Of a stretch of DNA of 54,158 nucleotides, positions 33,117-41,980 are shown one piece after another. Each line of letters opens with the position of its first letter. The stretch's first letter is position 1. The translations under genes were made by a program, and so were the position numbers. Source of the stretch: Streptomyces sp. E2N166 (lineage in GTDB: Bacteria; Actinomycetota; Actinomycetes; Streptomycetales; Streptomycetaceae); contig NZ_RAIF01000006.1 in assembly GCF_003671715.1 (NCBI RefSeq), positions 911,879-966,036 on the forward strand. Reading direction: 5' to 3'. The notes beneath the pieces were generated by a model. It did no database searches. It saw only the letters and a program-made list of their open reading frames with translations, and was not told where the DNA came from.

Positions 33117-36100
33117 GCCCAGCCGTCCTTCCGTTCGGATCCGCTTCCCGCCCGGCGGGATCTCGTGTGTCGGACCGGGCGGACGGCTCGCCAGAGGCTG
33201 TCCGGGCCCTCGACTGCGGCTCCGGCTGCGGCCAGCCGTGTGAGGCTCGCGTTTACTGCCGCATAAGGCAGATCGGCACGACCGCCGAAGTGGCGGCTTT
33301 CCCGGATCGCCTTCGGCAGGGGGATCATCTTTCGATTCCTCGGGTTGTAGGAGGATTCGTCGCCGCGCAGTGCGTGCCAGAGCCGGCGCGGGTGTGCGCC
33401 CTGCGGCTGGAGCTGCAGCAGCCGGTGGACCTGGAGGTCGACGCGCTGGTCGCGCAGTGAGGTGTCGGCACCGCCTCCCTCGCGGGGGCGCGGGCTGTCG
33501 AAGACCTGGGCGACGGCAGGGCGCCGCTCCTCCACGGGCCAGCGGCCTGTGTCCCAGCAGGCCGAGCAGCGGCAGCGGGCCGTGGTGCAGCACCCCTCGG
33601 GCAGGTCGCTGACGCCGAAGTAATCGGCGAAGACCCGTTGGGCGCAGACCGTGCTCGCGTCGAAGAAGTTCCGGAGCCTGGCCAGTTCCTCGGCGGCTCG
33701 GCGGCCGCGTCGGCCGAGCAGCGGGAGGAACCCGTCGGGCAGGGTGCCGGTGCGGGTGGTCAGACCGGTGACCAGGCGGCGGCTGGGCACCGCGGAGACG
33801 TCCAGGAGCCCACGGTCGTGGAGGTCGGCGAGCAGTTCCCAGGTCGCCGACGGTCCATCGGCGACCGAGCGGTAGTCGGGGCACCGGGCGGCGAGTTCCC
33901 GGTCGAGAGCTCGGACGTCGACCTGTCGTGGGGTGTCCCAGGACAGGGCGGTGTCAATGACGGTCTGCTCCAGCCGCATGGACCCGTCCGCTTCCTCGCC
34001 GCGCTTCGCTGCAGTGATAGGCGTCTGTCCTGCGCCGTGTCCGGCCGGTCGGAGGTCGCCGGGTTTGACCGCGCAGAACGGCGGGTGGTCGCCGAGGTCG
34101 GCGACGGCGCCGAGGTCGGCGAGCGCGCTGAACGCCCGCATGATGCCGCCCTGGTAGCGCTCCTGGGTGTGCCTGTCGTCCAGCTCGGCCTCGCTCAGCG
34201 CACCGCTCGCGGCGTCCTCGGCCATGAGCAGGTCGGCCAGCCGTACCGGATCGAGCGTGCCGTCCCGCTGGGCGAGGACAAGGCTGCCCATGCGCCGAAG
34301 CAGCGACGCGGGCAGTTCCTGGCCCGTCATGAAACGGACCATGCGCAGCCCCCGGCTCGTCGCGAGGGCGAGACCGCTGTTGACGGGGCCGTCGCCGACC
34401 GTCCCCCGGCCCGCGCCGTCCCGCCCCGCCCGACCCAACTGCTGGTAGAGCGCGGCCAGGTCGGTAGGCGGCGACACGCACATCACGGTGCGTACGTCGG
34501 GCCGGTTGACACCGAGCCCGAACGCGGAGGTGGCCACCACCACGACCGGGACGAAGCCGTCGTCGCCTTCCCGGGGCGCCTCCCGGAACTCCGTCATGAC
34601 GGCCGCCTTCTCCGCCTCCGTCAGACGGCCGTGAAACCGCAGCACGCGGACGCCGGCGTCACCCACGTACTCGCGCAGGTGGGTGTAGAGGGTATTGACC
34701 TCCTTGACGGTGAGGCAGTAGAGGATGGAGTGACCGTCGAGCGCGTCGACGACGCGCTCGACCAGCCCCGCCACACCTCCCTGTCCGAGCCGGTCGAGGG
34801 AGCGGCGGAAGACGGCGAGTTCGGGCCTGATCGGGTTCTGGCGCACCGTCAGGAGCCCGCCGACGACTCCGGGATGCTCTGCTTCGGCGGCCGCCTCGGC
34901 CGAAGCGGGCTCCGGGACCTCGGCGGGCAGACCGAACAGTCCTTCGCGCAGCGCCTCGTGGACGGCCCTGTTGGCGGTGGCGGTCACCGCGGTGACCGCC
35001 ACCCCGTGGTCCCGGCGCAGCTCGTCCAGGAACCTGCTGACCCGGCGCATGCTGGGCCGGAAGTCCTCCCATTGCGGGAGGGTATGTGCCTCGTCCACGG
35101 CGATCCGGGTCACCCGGCCCGCCGCCGCGGCCGCGCGGACGGTCTCCCGGAAGCGCCGCTGGCACAGGCGTTCCGGGCTGACGTAGACCAGGCGGATACC
35201 GTGGTCGGCCCGCCCGAGGAGCTGGTCCGTCACTTCTGTCTTGCCTGCCCTGCTGCTGGACTCGCGCAGCGGGGAGATGAGCGCGCGGACCGCGCCACCG
35301 ATGGACCGGTTCAGTTCGAGGGCCTGGTCGTGCATGAGAGCGACGAGCGGGCTGACGACCACGGTGATGCCGGGCAGGACCAGCGCGGGCAACTGGAAGG
35401 TGAAGCTCTTGCCGAAGCCTGTGGGAAGCAGTCCGAGTACGTTGCGTCCCTCGGCCACGGCGGCGATGACGGCCTGCTGGGCCGGCTTGAGGGCTACGGG
35501 TTTGTCGACGAGCCGCAGCAATCCTCCGATGCGGGCGCAGCGATCCTTGATCTCCTCCACGAGCAGGCCCTGTTCCCGCAGCTTCCGAGTCTCCTCGGTG
35601 GTCAGCGCCAGTTCGCGGATGCGCCTGGTGTGCGGTAGGAGGGTCTGCCGTTCGAGGGCTTCGTCGGTACACAGCTCCGCGGACCGGGCGGGGTCCAGGA
35701 GGTTGTGGGCCGCCATGAACTCCCAGATGCGACGCCATCCTTCGGCCATGGTGGCGACGTTGCCGCCGCCGATGTCGCCGGTTTCCGGGTCGGGGCACTG
35801 CAGTCCGTCATCGAGGCTGCCGAGGAAGGCACGCCGGTAGGAGCGGCGCAGGCTGCTGGCTCCCGCGAGTTTGCGGTCACTGATGACGACGACGCCGCGG
35901 TGGCGGTCGGAGCGGATGAGCCGGCCCACCGCCTGACGCAGCTGGAGCGCGGCGAGCGGCAGGTAATAGTGCTCGGTGCCGGCACCTTCCGGATCGGGGT
36001 GGCCGGCCTGCTCGGCGCGTTCGGCGACTGCCGCGCGCCGAGCCTCCACGATCGGAGCGGCGAACGGTGCGAAGGGCAGTTTGTTGATCCACACCAGACG

Positions 36101-39097
36101 CAGCCGCTCGGCATCGGAGACGTCGACCCCCTGCCAGAGTCCCTTGGTGCCGACGAGGAACCCTCCACCGTCCCGCCGGTCGGTGAACGCCTGATAGGCC
36201 CGGCCGTTGCCGAGAGTGAGCGCCTCGACGACCGGGGTGTCGAGGGCGCGGGAGCGCAGCTCCCGCACGAGGTGGAAGCCGATGCCCGCGGCGGTCGAGC
36301 GGGCGGTCGTGAGGATCACGCCGCCGCCGTCGAAGCCGTTGCCGTCGGCGCGTACACGGGTCATTTCGGTGGCGAATCCAGCGACCTGGTGGGCGACGGT
36401 CCGCAGGGCGCCCTCCTCCTGCTCCGCCCAGGAGGGGAAGTCGGAGAAGCACACGACCTCGGCCTGGCTGCGCAGGGCGAACGGGGAAGGCAGGGCCAGC
36501 GTCGGCAGATCGTCAGGCAACCCGAGTCGGGTCCGCATGAAATCCCATTCCCCGGCGACACGCAGTGTCGCGGAGACGTAGTGGACACGGTCGAAGGTCT
36601 CCAGGTAGCGCCGCCACTCCGGGTCTGCGGGCAGATCGACGGGACTGGTGGCGACACGGAAGCGGTAGGACCGCAGCTCCGCCCTGGGTTCATCCACTTC
36701 CTCCAGATATATGACGCGGGAAGGGGGAGCCTCGTCCAAGGTGAGGGCAGGGTCGAGAAAGGCGCGGATGTCGGCCGTAATCCGGTCGAGGGCCGTGGTG
36801 AGGGAGTCGGTGTGCTCCGCGAGCGCGGTCAGGCGCTCGCGCACCAGGGGATCGATTCCGGCAGAGTGCTGGAACACGTACCGCTCCAGCGTGATGCGAC
36901 AGGACACGAGCGCCTTGGCGATGCTTTCCAGCACCAGCGACAGCCGCCGGGTGTGCCGGGTGCCGGAAGTGCCGGCGTAGGGGCTGGCGAGCGTGGTCGC
37001 CCGGCTGCCGATGCGTACGCCCACGCCCTTGGCCTGGGCGTCGAAGGCTTGCGCCGCCAGCCGGGGAAGGCGTTCATCATCCAGCAGCCGTTCGAGGTCG
37101 GCAATCGCTGCGGCGGCCTGCTCCTTAGCGGTGCCCGGGTGCGCGTCCGCGACCCATGCCTGGTACTCCGGCAGCAAAGCTTCCAAGTCCTGGTGGTCGA
37201 CGGTCACGGTCAGCGCGGACGTGGCGGCGTTCTCCAACTCATGCGCCTCGTCGATCACGAGGAGCACCTCGGGTCCGACGGCACGCAGGTCGTCCAGGTG
37301 GGAGAGGACGAGTGCATGGTTGGCGAGGATGAGGCGGTGGCTGTCGATCGACTCCCGGACGGTGTCGGTGTGCACGGTGAGCGGGTTGCCTGCGGCGGGG
37401 CCGTAGTCGCCGTCGCGCTGGGACAGCGACTCCAGCCAGAGCGGCAGGCCGCGCCCGATGTAGTCGGTGAAGAAGGCGGGCAGGTCCACCGGGTCGACCG
37501 ATCTGGCCGTCCAGGTCTGCGGGGGCTCCTTGGCCGCGAGCAGGCGCAGTGCGAGGAAGACGGCGAGTTCGCGGAACCGGCTCCGTTGGGAGAAGCGGGC
37601 GCGGGCGGTGCCCGCGGAGCGGCGCCGACGCGGGGCCTCGGCGAGGGTCTTCGTCAGGGCTGCGAGGGAGAGCCGGTTGGACTTGCCCTTGACTAGGTCG
37701 GCGACCCCGAGGATGCCCGGCAGGGCCCGCTCCAGGTCCTGGATGTCCTTCGCCATCTGGCTCTGCAACTGTTTGGTGTATGTGGCGATGACAGCGGTAC
37801 GGCTGTCATCGCCACCGGCGAGCCAGTCCAGCGCGGCGGCGAGCACTACATAGCTCTTTCCGGTGCCGGTGGGTGCTTCCAGCAGACCGCTGACGCCACG
37901 GTCAGTCCAGTCATGCAATGTCGTCGTCATCGTCTGCTGAGCAGGCCGAGGTTCAACGCGGGAGCCGTGCACGACCCGGGCGAGAGCGGTCGGCTCGACC
38001 CTTCCGTCGGCGCCCCGTAAGACGTCCGGCACGTCCACGGCGCCCTTGCCCGGTGCCCTTCCGCCAGGGGTTCGACGCGGCGTGTGCTGCCCAAACTCGT
38101 CACCCAACAGGCGGGCCACGTGCGCCTGCTCCCACACCCGCGGCTCTCGATCGTTGGCGGCCTCACCCTCGGCCAGTTCCCGCAGCAGCCGCCACGCGTC
38201 GGAGTCGGGGCAGACGTCGGCGATGAGATCGCGCAATTCGGCCGTCCTGCATGCGAACTCGGCGGCGGCCCGCTCTAGGAGGCGCACCAGCAAGACCGCG
38301 TCGCCGTCCGCCGTATGGGCGCGCAGATCCGAACGGGAGACGTTGAGCTGAAGCGCGAGGTCCTGAAGTCGGTGGGATGGGGCTGTCGGCCAAACGGCGT
38401 GCGCGAGGTACAGGGCGTCGACGGGGCGCACGGCGGAGAGCGGATCGCTGGTACCGGCCTCCTCCGCCGCTTCACTTACGACGGGAAAGTCCAGTGTCGT
38501 GCCGTTATAGGCGACCACGACATCGGCGTCCGACAGGAAGTCACTCAGCTCCGTCCACGCCTGTTGCTGGGATAAACCCTGGTCAAGCACCGCGTTCCGC
38601 ACGCTGCCGTCACGCAACTCCTCAGTGTCACCAGGGAACCTGAGGTACCGCCGCCAGCGGGGCGCCGCAGCGACCCATTCACAATCGGCGCCGAACCTGA
38701 CCGCTGCCACCTCGTAGACGTGCCGCTCCAAGTAGGGAGCGGTCGCCGTCGTCCGTACGACGCTTTCGACGTCGAGCGCGACGGTCCGCAGCACGGACGT
38801 CTCGTCCAACCGTGCAACAACAGCGGACTCAGCGCCTGGCTGGCGCCGTTCGGACGCCACCTGTGCCGGGCGCACCAGTTCCTGCGGAGCAACAGGCAGG
38901 AGAAGGTCCCCCGAAGCGATCAGCAGACCTCCGCGGACCGCCTCGGCGACCAGCTTCACTAACCGCTGCTCCGGCAGTGTGCCGAACTGCCTCTTGGCCT
39001 CGACGACCAGTTCCCGCTCAGAAATTCCGGACGAGAAGGCGCGGACCAGCTCTGCAACCTTCCGCGACGCCGCAGAAACCGTCTGCCCTTCAGACAT
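33113..39097 (-). CDS. DEDDh exonuclease-DinG helicase-RecQ helicase fusion
   Basis: Giant protein of 1994 residues. ATG 39097 (GGGGGG 5 nt upstream) is preferred over the GTG at 39103, which overlaps that site. After an N-terminal helical region comes a DEDDh 3'-5' exonuclease: LDVES (about 106), YNGTTLDF (about 197) and H-x4-D in HTADGD (about 260). Then a DinG/XPD-type helicase: APTGTGKS (about 405), VIDEAHELE (about 614), and LRQAVGRLIRSDR. Then a RecQ-like helicase: LPTGFGKS (about 1226), VDEAHTLPQW (about 1333), QQLGRAGRDG, and RecQ-type zinc cysteines in CAQRVFADYFG and CCTTARCRCSAC (about 1820-1850). One polypeptide thus joins a nuclease and two helicases of opposite expected polarity (DinG 5'-3', RecQ 3'-5'). 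All catalytic motifs look intact. First gene of the island operon. Confidence 0.92.
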   Translation of the reverse strand: MSEGQTVSAASRKVAELVRAFSSGISERELVVEAKRQFGTLPEQRLVKLVAEAVRGGLLIASGDLLLPVAPQELVRPAQVASERRQPGAESAVVARLDETSVLRTVALDVESVVRTTATAPYLERHVYEVAAVRFGADCEWVAAAPRWRRYLRFPGDTEELRDGSVRNAVLDQGLSQQQAWTELSDFLSDADVVVAYNGTTLDFPVVSEAAEEAGTSDPLSAVRPVDALYLAHAVWPTAPSHRLQDLALQLNVSRSDLRAHTADGDAVLLVRLLERAAAEFACRTAELRDLIADVCPDSDAWRLLRELAEGEAANDREPRVWEQAHVARLLGDEFGQHTPRRTPGGRAPGKGAVDVPDVLRGADGRVEPTALARVVHGSRVEPRPAQQTMTTTLHDWTDRGVSGLLEAPTGTGKSYVVLAAALDWLAGGDDSRTAVIATYTKQLQSQMAKDIQDLERALPGILGVADLVKGKSNRLSLAALTKTLAEAPRRRRSAGTARARFSQRSRFRELAVFLALRLLAAKEPPQTWTARSVDPVDLPAFFTDYIGRGLPLWLESLSQRDGDYGPAAGNPLTVHTDTVRESIDSHRLILANHALVLSHLDDLRAVGPEVLLVIDEAHELENAATSALTVTVDHQDLEALLPEYQAWVADAHPGTAKEQAAAAIADLERLLDDERLPRLAAQAFDAQAKGVGVRIGSRATTLASPYAGTSGTRHTRRLSLVLESIAKALVSCRITLERYVFQHSAGIDPLVRERLTALAEHTDSLTTALDRITADIRAFLDPALTLDEAPPSRVIYLEEVDEPRAELRSYRFRVATSPVDLPADPEWRRYLETFDRVHYVSATLRVAGEWDFMRTRLGLPDDLPTLALPSPFALRSQAEVVCFSDFPSWAEQEEGALRTVAHQVAGFATEMTRVRADGNGFDGGGVILTTARSTAAGIGFHLVRELRSRALDTPVVEALTLGNGRAYQAFTDRRDGGGFLVGTKGLWQGVDVSDAERLRLVWINKLPFAPFAAPIVEARRAAVAERAEQAGHPDPEGAGTEHYYLPLAALQLRQAVGRLIRSDRHRGVVVISDRKLAGASSLRRSYRRAFLGSLDDGLQCPDPETGDIGGGNVATMAEGWRRIWEFMAAHNLLDPARSAELCTDEALERQTLLPHTRRIRELALTTEETRKLREQGLLVEEIKDRCARIGGLLRLVDKPVALKPAQQAVIAAVAEGRNVLGLLPTGFGKSFTFQLPALVLPGITVVVSPLVALMHDQALELNRSIGGAVRALISPLRESSSRAGKTEVTDQLLGRADHGIRLVYVSPERLCQRRFRETVRAAAAAGRVTRIAVDEAHTLPQWEDFRPSMRRVSRFLDELRRDHGVAVTAVTATANRAVHEALREGLFGLPAEVPEPASAEAAAEAEHPGVVGGLLTVRQNPIRPELAVFRRSLDRLGQGGVAGLVERVVDALDGHSILYCLTVKEVNTLYTHLREYVGDAGVRVLRFHGRLTEAEKAAVMTEFREAPREGDDGFVPVVVVATSAFGLGVNRPDVRTVMCVSPPTDLAALYQQLGRAGRDGAGRGTVGDGPVNSGLALATSRGLRMVRFMTGQELPASLLRRMGSLVLAQRDGTLDPVRLADLLMAEDAASGALSEAELDDRHTQERYQGGIMRAFSALADLGAVADLGDHPPFCAVKPGDLRPAGHGAGQTPITAAKRGEEADGSMRLEQTVIDTALSWDTPRQVDVRALDRELAARCPDYRSVADGPSATWELLADLHDRGLLDVSAVPSRRLVTGLTTRTGTLPDGFLPLLGRRGRRAAEELARLRNFFDASTVCAQRVFADYFGVSDLPEGCCTTARCRCSACWDTGRWPVEERRPAVAQVFDSPRPREGGGADTSLRDQRVDLQVHRLLQLQPQGAHPRRLWHALRGDESSYNPRNRKMIPLPKAIRESRHFGGRADLPYAAVNASLTRLAAAGAAVEGPDSLWRAVRPVRHTRSRRAGSGSERKDGWA

Positions 39098-39644
39098 GTA
39101 CACCCCCCTTGCACACGGCCCCGGCCCATGCTCGACCGCGCCGCTCCCTCGGCTCTCCCTCCCCTGGAGATCCGAGACGTGGCCTACATCATATTTTCAT
39201 TCGGAAGGTTACGTACCTTCAGCAGAAATATTCGTGGGCGTCAGACGGATACTGCCAGGCGTGACGGTGTTCAGCTTCCACGAGCCGAACTGGCACACAA
39301 GGCGCACGTGATGGAAGATCGGCGTGCTCGCCCGTCCAGGACGCGGCCTCTTCCGCTGCCGCGACCACCACCCCTTCGCGCATTCCCCCGCCGTCTACTG
39401 ACCCCGCTCTCGGCGTGCCTTCACTACGGACGGGTCCGTGCCCCTCCTCCACACACGACTTTGGTGACGCCGAGGGATTCGGCGAGACTTTCCGGATCCA
39501 TCCGGAAGCCTTCCGGCCAATTCTTCGAGCTGGCAGTTGCCGAGTTCCACCGTCGGGACCCGGACTGGACATGGGAGAGGGATGCGGTGTTTGACCGTTA
39601 CCGCAGCCCGGTTTTGCCGTGAGTCTACTGCGGGGTATCGCTCG
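39098..39644. other. Promoter region of the helicase operon; otherwise no convincing gene
   Basis: An A+T-rich stretch near 39185-39235 is the likely promoter of the leftward operon. A plus-strand frame ending at 39622 closes with a protein-like EFHRRDPDWTWERDAVF; it may be the tail of a decayed gene, but nothing upstream in that frame is convincing. Confidence 0.45.
39204..39220. promoter_or_regulatory. Inverted repeat upstream of the helicase operon
   Basis: GAAGGT-N5-ACCTTC is a perfect 6-bp dyad about 107 bp upstream of the helicase start, within the A+T-rich promoter stretch. It is a candidate operator for a dimeric repressor; no regulator gene is adjacent in the island. Confidence 0.5.
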
Positions 39645-39675
39645 GCTGCCCTGCACATCCGCCATGCAGGGCAGC
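39645..39675 (-). terminator. Hairpin downstream of the AbiEii-type operon
   Basis: A perfect 11-bp stem (GCTGCCCTGCA with TGCAGGGCAGC) with a 9-nt loop starts 96 nt past the toxin stop codon. It probably terminates that leftward operon and insulates the divergent helicase promoter. Confidence 0.6.
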
Positions 39676-39770
39676 CACTCACCGTGGACGGCTCCGGTTT
39701 GAGACCTGCTGGCTACACCGCATCCTCTCGTTACAACGGCGGTAGAGGGGATGGACGCGATGACCGCCTC

Positions 39771-40430
39771 TCAGGCGTTCTCGTCATGGATCCGCGCACC
39801 CAGATCCTCCGCCCACCCCAGCGCCCACGCCTTGAGTTCTTCGATCTGCCGGGAGGTGAGCCCGTAAGCGGTGTAGTCCTCATCCTCGTACCAGTCCGCG
39901 CCGACGAGCCGGTCCCGGAGGTCTTCGAGGCTGAACTCGTCGTGGGCGCGACGGCGGCCCAGGGATTCGAGGTCGGCGGTGGAGCGGTGGCGGGAGGCAG
40001 CCTGGACGTCGATGAGGTCGCGGACGGTGCCGCGGTCGGCGAGGGCACGGACCTTGGTGCCGATCACGTCGTCGAGGGAAAGAACGGGGCCGTAGGGGGT
40101 CTGGGCGGGCGGAGCCCAGAACGCCTCCTTGAGGACGTCGACCTCGCACTCCTCGCCGGTGTCCGGATCGGTGACGAGGAACCGGCCGCTGAGCGGATCT
40201 GTCTGGACGTGCGTGGTCCGCCATCCGCGCGTACTGAGCCCTGCTGTGAGTGAGGCGACGATCTCCTGCATCGGAGCGGGGTTCTCGGTGGCGACGTCGA
40301 GGTCACGGCTGAAGCGTTCGACCAGGCCGTGGGCCTGCACGGCGTATCCGCCGGTGAGGACCAGAGGGTAGGGGGAGCCGAGGTCGAGGATGTCGGCGAG
40401 GAGACGCTCGTGGAGCGGAGTGAGCTTCAC
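39771..40430 (-). CDS. AbiEii-type nucleotidyltransferase toxin
   Basis: Protein of 219 residues with the minimal nucleotidyltransferase core of AbiEii/AbiGii toxins: LVLTGGYAVQAHG followed by SRDLDVATE (the metal-binding Asp pair), and the third acidic position in CEVDVLKEAFW. AbiEii relatives block growth on phage infection, some by adding nucleotides to tRNA. The GTG at 40430 overlaps the TGA of the upstream gene (GTGA); longer readings of the frame lie inside that gene and are rejected. The coupling fits a toxin expressed after its antitoxin. It lies in the right part of the island. Confidence 0.85.
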   Translation of the reverse strand: MKLTPLHERLLADILDLGSPYPLVLTGGYAVQAHGLVERFSRDLDVATENPAPMQEIVASLTAGLSTRGWRTTHVQTDPLSGRFLVTDPDTGEECEVDVLKEAFWAPPAQTPYGPVLSLDDVIGTKVRALADRGTVRDLIDVQAASRHRSTADLESLGRRRAHDEFSLEDLRDRLVGADWYEDEDYTAYGLTSRQIEELKAWALGWAEDLGARIHDENA

Positions 40431-40789
40431 GCGGCGGTCGTGTCGGCCGGAGCGGTGCGGAGCAGCTCGGGGAAGGCGTCCTCCCAGACCTCGCGGATGT
40501 AGGGACTGATCAAGCGCCGCAGCACGGGCCACTGCTCGGCGAGCAGCCTGTGGTGCAGGAGGACCATCAGGTCCTCACTCAGTCCTTCGGCGAGGACGGT
40601 CCGGTAGAGCGTCATGCGGGACTTCGGACGGTCCAGGCTGTAGCTCGTCCGCCCGGACCAGACAATATGGAGCGGCAGGTCCACGTTGCCCTCGATGGGG
40701 CCGGCCAGCTCCTGCAAGCGCTCGGGCAGTCGGCTGCGGTAGCGGTCCCGCAGCACCTCGGCGCGGGGGGCGGTGATCGTCGCGTCCAT
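40427..40789 (-). CDS. Putative antitoxin/partner of the AbiEii-type toxin
   Basis: Protein of 120 residues from the ATG at 40789 (the frame opens 11 codons earlier). It is mostly helical, with YSLDRPKSRMTLYRTVL and HHRLLAEQWPVLRRLI. I see no winged-helix like that of AbiEi, so it may be a non-classical antitoxin or an unrelated partner. Position directly upstream of and overlapping the toxin is the only evidence for function. Confidence 0.7.
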   Translation of the reverse strand: MDATITAPRAEVLRDRYRSRLPERLQELAGPIEGNVDLPLHIVWSGRTSYSLDRPKSRMTLYRTVLAEGLSEDLMVLLHHRLLAEQWPVLRRLISPYIREVWEDAFPELLRTAPADTTAA

Positions 40790-41091
40790 GCATCCAGTAT
40801 CGCTGCTCGGAGGCGGCGGCATGGCGGATACGGGGGTCCCCCTGTCGTACGTACGTCGGGCGGGCGCCCGCCCTCGGACATCTCACCCAGTGGGCGCTTG
40901 GCGCATCATCGCCTACCCGTGCAGGCCCCCAGGTGGCGCGGCAACCGGCTGTCCTGCAGGCCCGGGACCCGCCCCACTCGCGGGCGCGGGTGATCATGGG
41001 CCAGCAGGTCACGCGGAGGGCCGCCGCGGTGGGTCCGGTTGCGGCCTGGTGGGAGCCAGAGACCTGTTGAGGTCAACCGTCATGGCGGCCA
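40790..41091. other. Non-coding stretch before the right direct repeat
   Basis: It holds the promoter of the AbiEii-type operon near 40800-40850. I see no protein-like frame. G+C is lower near the repeat. Confidence 0.5.
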
Positions 41092-41388
41092 ACCGTCAGC
41101 AAGCTGGGACGCTCCCGCGCCCGATGCTGACCGTTTGCTGACCTCAGCGGGGCCATCAAGTCTCTGACCTGCGAAAACACCCAAACGCTAGATCTTGGAC
41201 TTGAACATGGTGCGCAGCATGTTGGACTCCTGGAAGACGGCTCCCTGCCTGCTTTGTGCAGGTCAAGGGCGGTCCTCACTCTACAACTGGCACGCGCCCG
41301 ACTCGAAGATTGTGAGGAACATCGCTCCATGCCGACGAGCAGGCTCCCAACCTGGGCTTCCGTGCGAAGCGGGCTGTTGCGGCATCGT
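41092..41388. repeat. Right copy of island direct repeat
   Basis: Same orientation as 23923-24215. It contains TGCTGACC at 41125-41132 and 41136-41143 (11 bp apart) and the panD leader and start on the minus strand. The match extends on both sides of the panD fragment in both copies, so the whole block, not only a short core, is duplicated. Confidence 0.88.
41188..41220 (-). pseudogene. panD: panD 5' fragment (first ten codons) in right repeat
   Basis: Identical to the left copy: AGGAG, then ATG and MLRTMFKSKI followed by TAG. The rest of panD is not found next to either copy within this window. Confidence 0.75.
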
Positions 41389-41421
41389 CGGCGTGCACGG
41401 CCGCGTGGTCAGCCGACTGCT

Positions 41422-41976
41422 TCATGTGGCGGGAAAGGCCTTGAGTATGCCGAGACGCTGCATCTCGACGATGTGTTCTGCCGTGCGTCGCGGTGCTTCA
41501 CCGCCGGTCACCAGGACACCCGCCTCGATGTTGCGCCGCGCGGCGGACTCGGTCAGGTTGGCGCTGCCGAGCAGAAGAGTGCGGCGGTCTGCGACCGCAA
41601 GCTTGGCGTGCTGGCGTGAGCGGCCCCGTTCGGCCGAGTCCCGTGCCCAGACCCACAGCAGCAGTCCGGGTACGGAGGCGAACGCTTCAGCCGGTTCCCT
41701 CCCCGAGAGCAGGCCGCCTGCGCCGGCCAGGGTCTCGACCACGACATGCGTCTGGACTCCCCTGCCCGCAGCCTCGGTGAGGGCCCTGGTCAGGGCCGGA
41801 TACGGACGAGCCGCGTACGTCATCGCCAGCAGCTCGCGCTGCGCCTCATTGATGACCTCGACCAGTACCTGAGCGGTGGCCCGCACCGGCACCGCCGGTG
41901 TCGAGGGGCCGCTCCACACGGTGCGGACCTGGACGATGTCCCGGGCTTTCCGCCGGGCGGCGACATAGCCTCGCAC
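41422..41976 (-). CDS. Truncated DrmC-like phospholipase D-domain protein
   Basis: 184 residues from a GTG at 41976; the same frame is open only 12 codons further up, to a stop at 42015. It resembles the C-terminal part of DrmC, the phospholipase-D-like subunit of DISARM anti-phage systems: VWSGP, AQVLVEVINEAQRELLAMTYAARP, one HKD motif in HAKLAVAD, then LLGSANLTESA and an N-I-E-A-G motif. The N-terminal region expected in DrmC is missing because the frame meets a fragment of an opposing gene at about 42000. No DrmA or DrmB gene is present, so this is probably a relic, although its catalytic motif is intact. Confidence 0.75.
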   Translation of the reverse strand: MRGYVAARRKARDIVQVRTVWSGPSTPAVPVRATAQVLVEVINEAQRELLAMTYAARPYPALTRALTEAAGRGVQTHVVVETLAGAGGLLSGREPAEAFASVPGLLLWVWARDSAERGRSRQHAKLAVADRRTLLLGSANLTESAARRNIEAGVLVTGGEAPRRTAEHIVEMQRLGILKAFPAT

Positions 41977-41980
41977 GTAG

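Larger units (their letters stand above)
23923..41388. mobile_element. Degraded genomic island bounded by direct repeats
   Basis: Two direct repeats of about 290 bp (23923-24215 and 41092-41388) enclose about 17 kb. Inside are a three-gene giant helicase/ATPase operon and an AbiEii-type operon; outside the left repeat are integrase-like and nucleotidyltransferase pseudogenes. Pairs of TGCTGACC motifs accompany the repeats like integrase arm sites. No intact integrase, relaxase or replication gene is present, so the element is not self-mobile now. The limits are inferred from the repeats. Confidence 0.65.

Noticed and set aside
33117..33884. N-terminal extension of the 779-residue gene
   Set aside because: It overlaps helicase codons and is Arg/Pro-rich; the GTG at 33116 has a Shine-Dalgarno and the usual overlap with the stop.
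24701..39097. Identification of the helicase operon as the 7-deazaguanine (dpd) system or DISARM
   Set aside because: No transglycosylase DpdA, ParB-like DpdB, DrmA/DrmB or methyltransferase is present; only generic helicase and ATPase similarity.
39128..39622. 164-residue plus-strand frame upstream of the helicase
   Set aside because: Only the last 35 residues look protein-like; the rest overlaps the helicase promoter and is Arg/Pro-rich. At most a gene tail.
24017..41220. The panD fragments as functional genes or as tRNA-type attachment sites
   Set aside because: Each ends in TAG after ten codons, and no tRNA-like cloverleaf is seen in the repeats.
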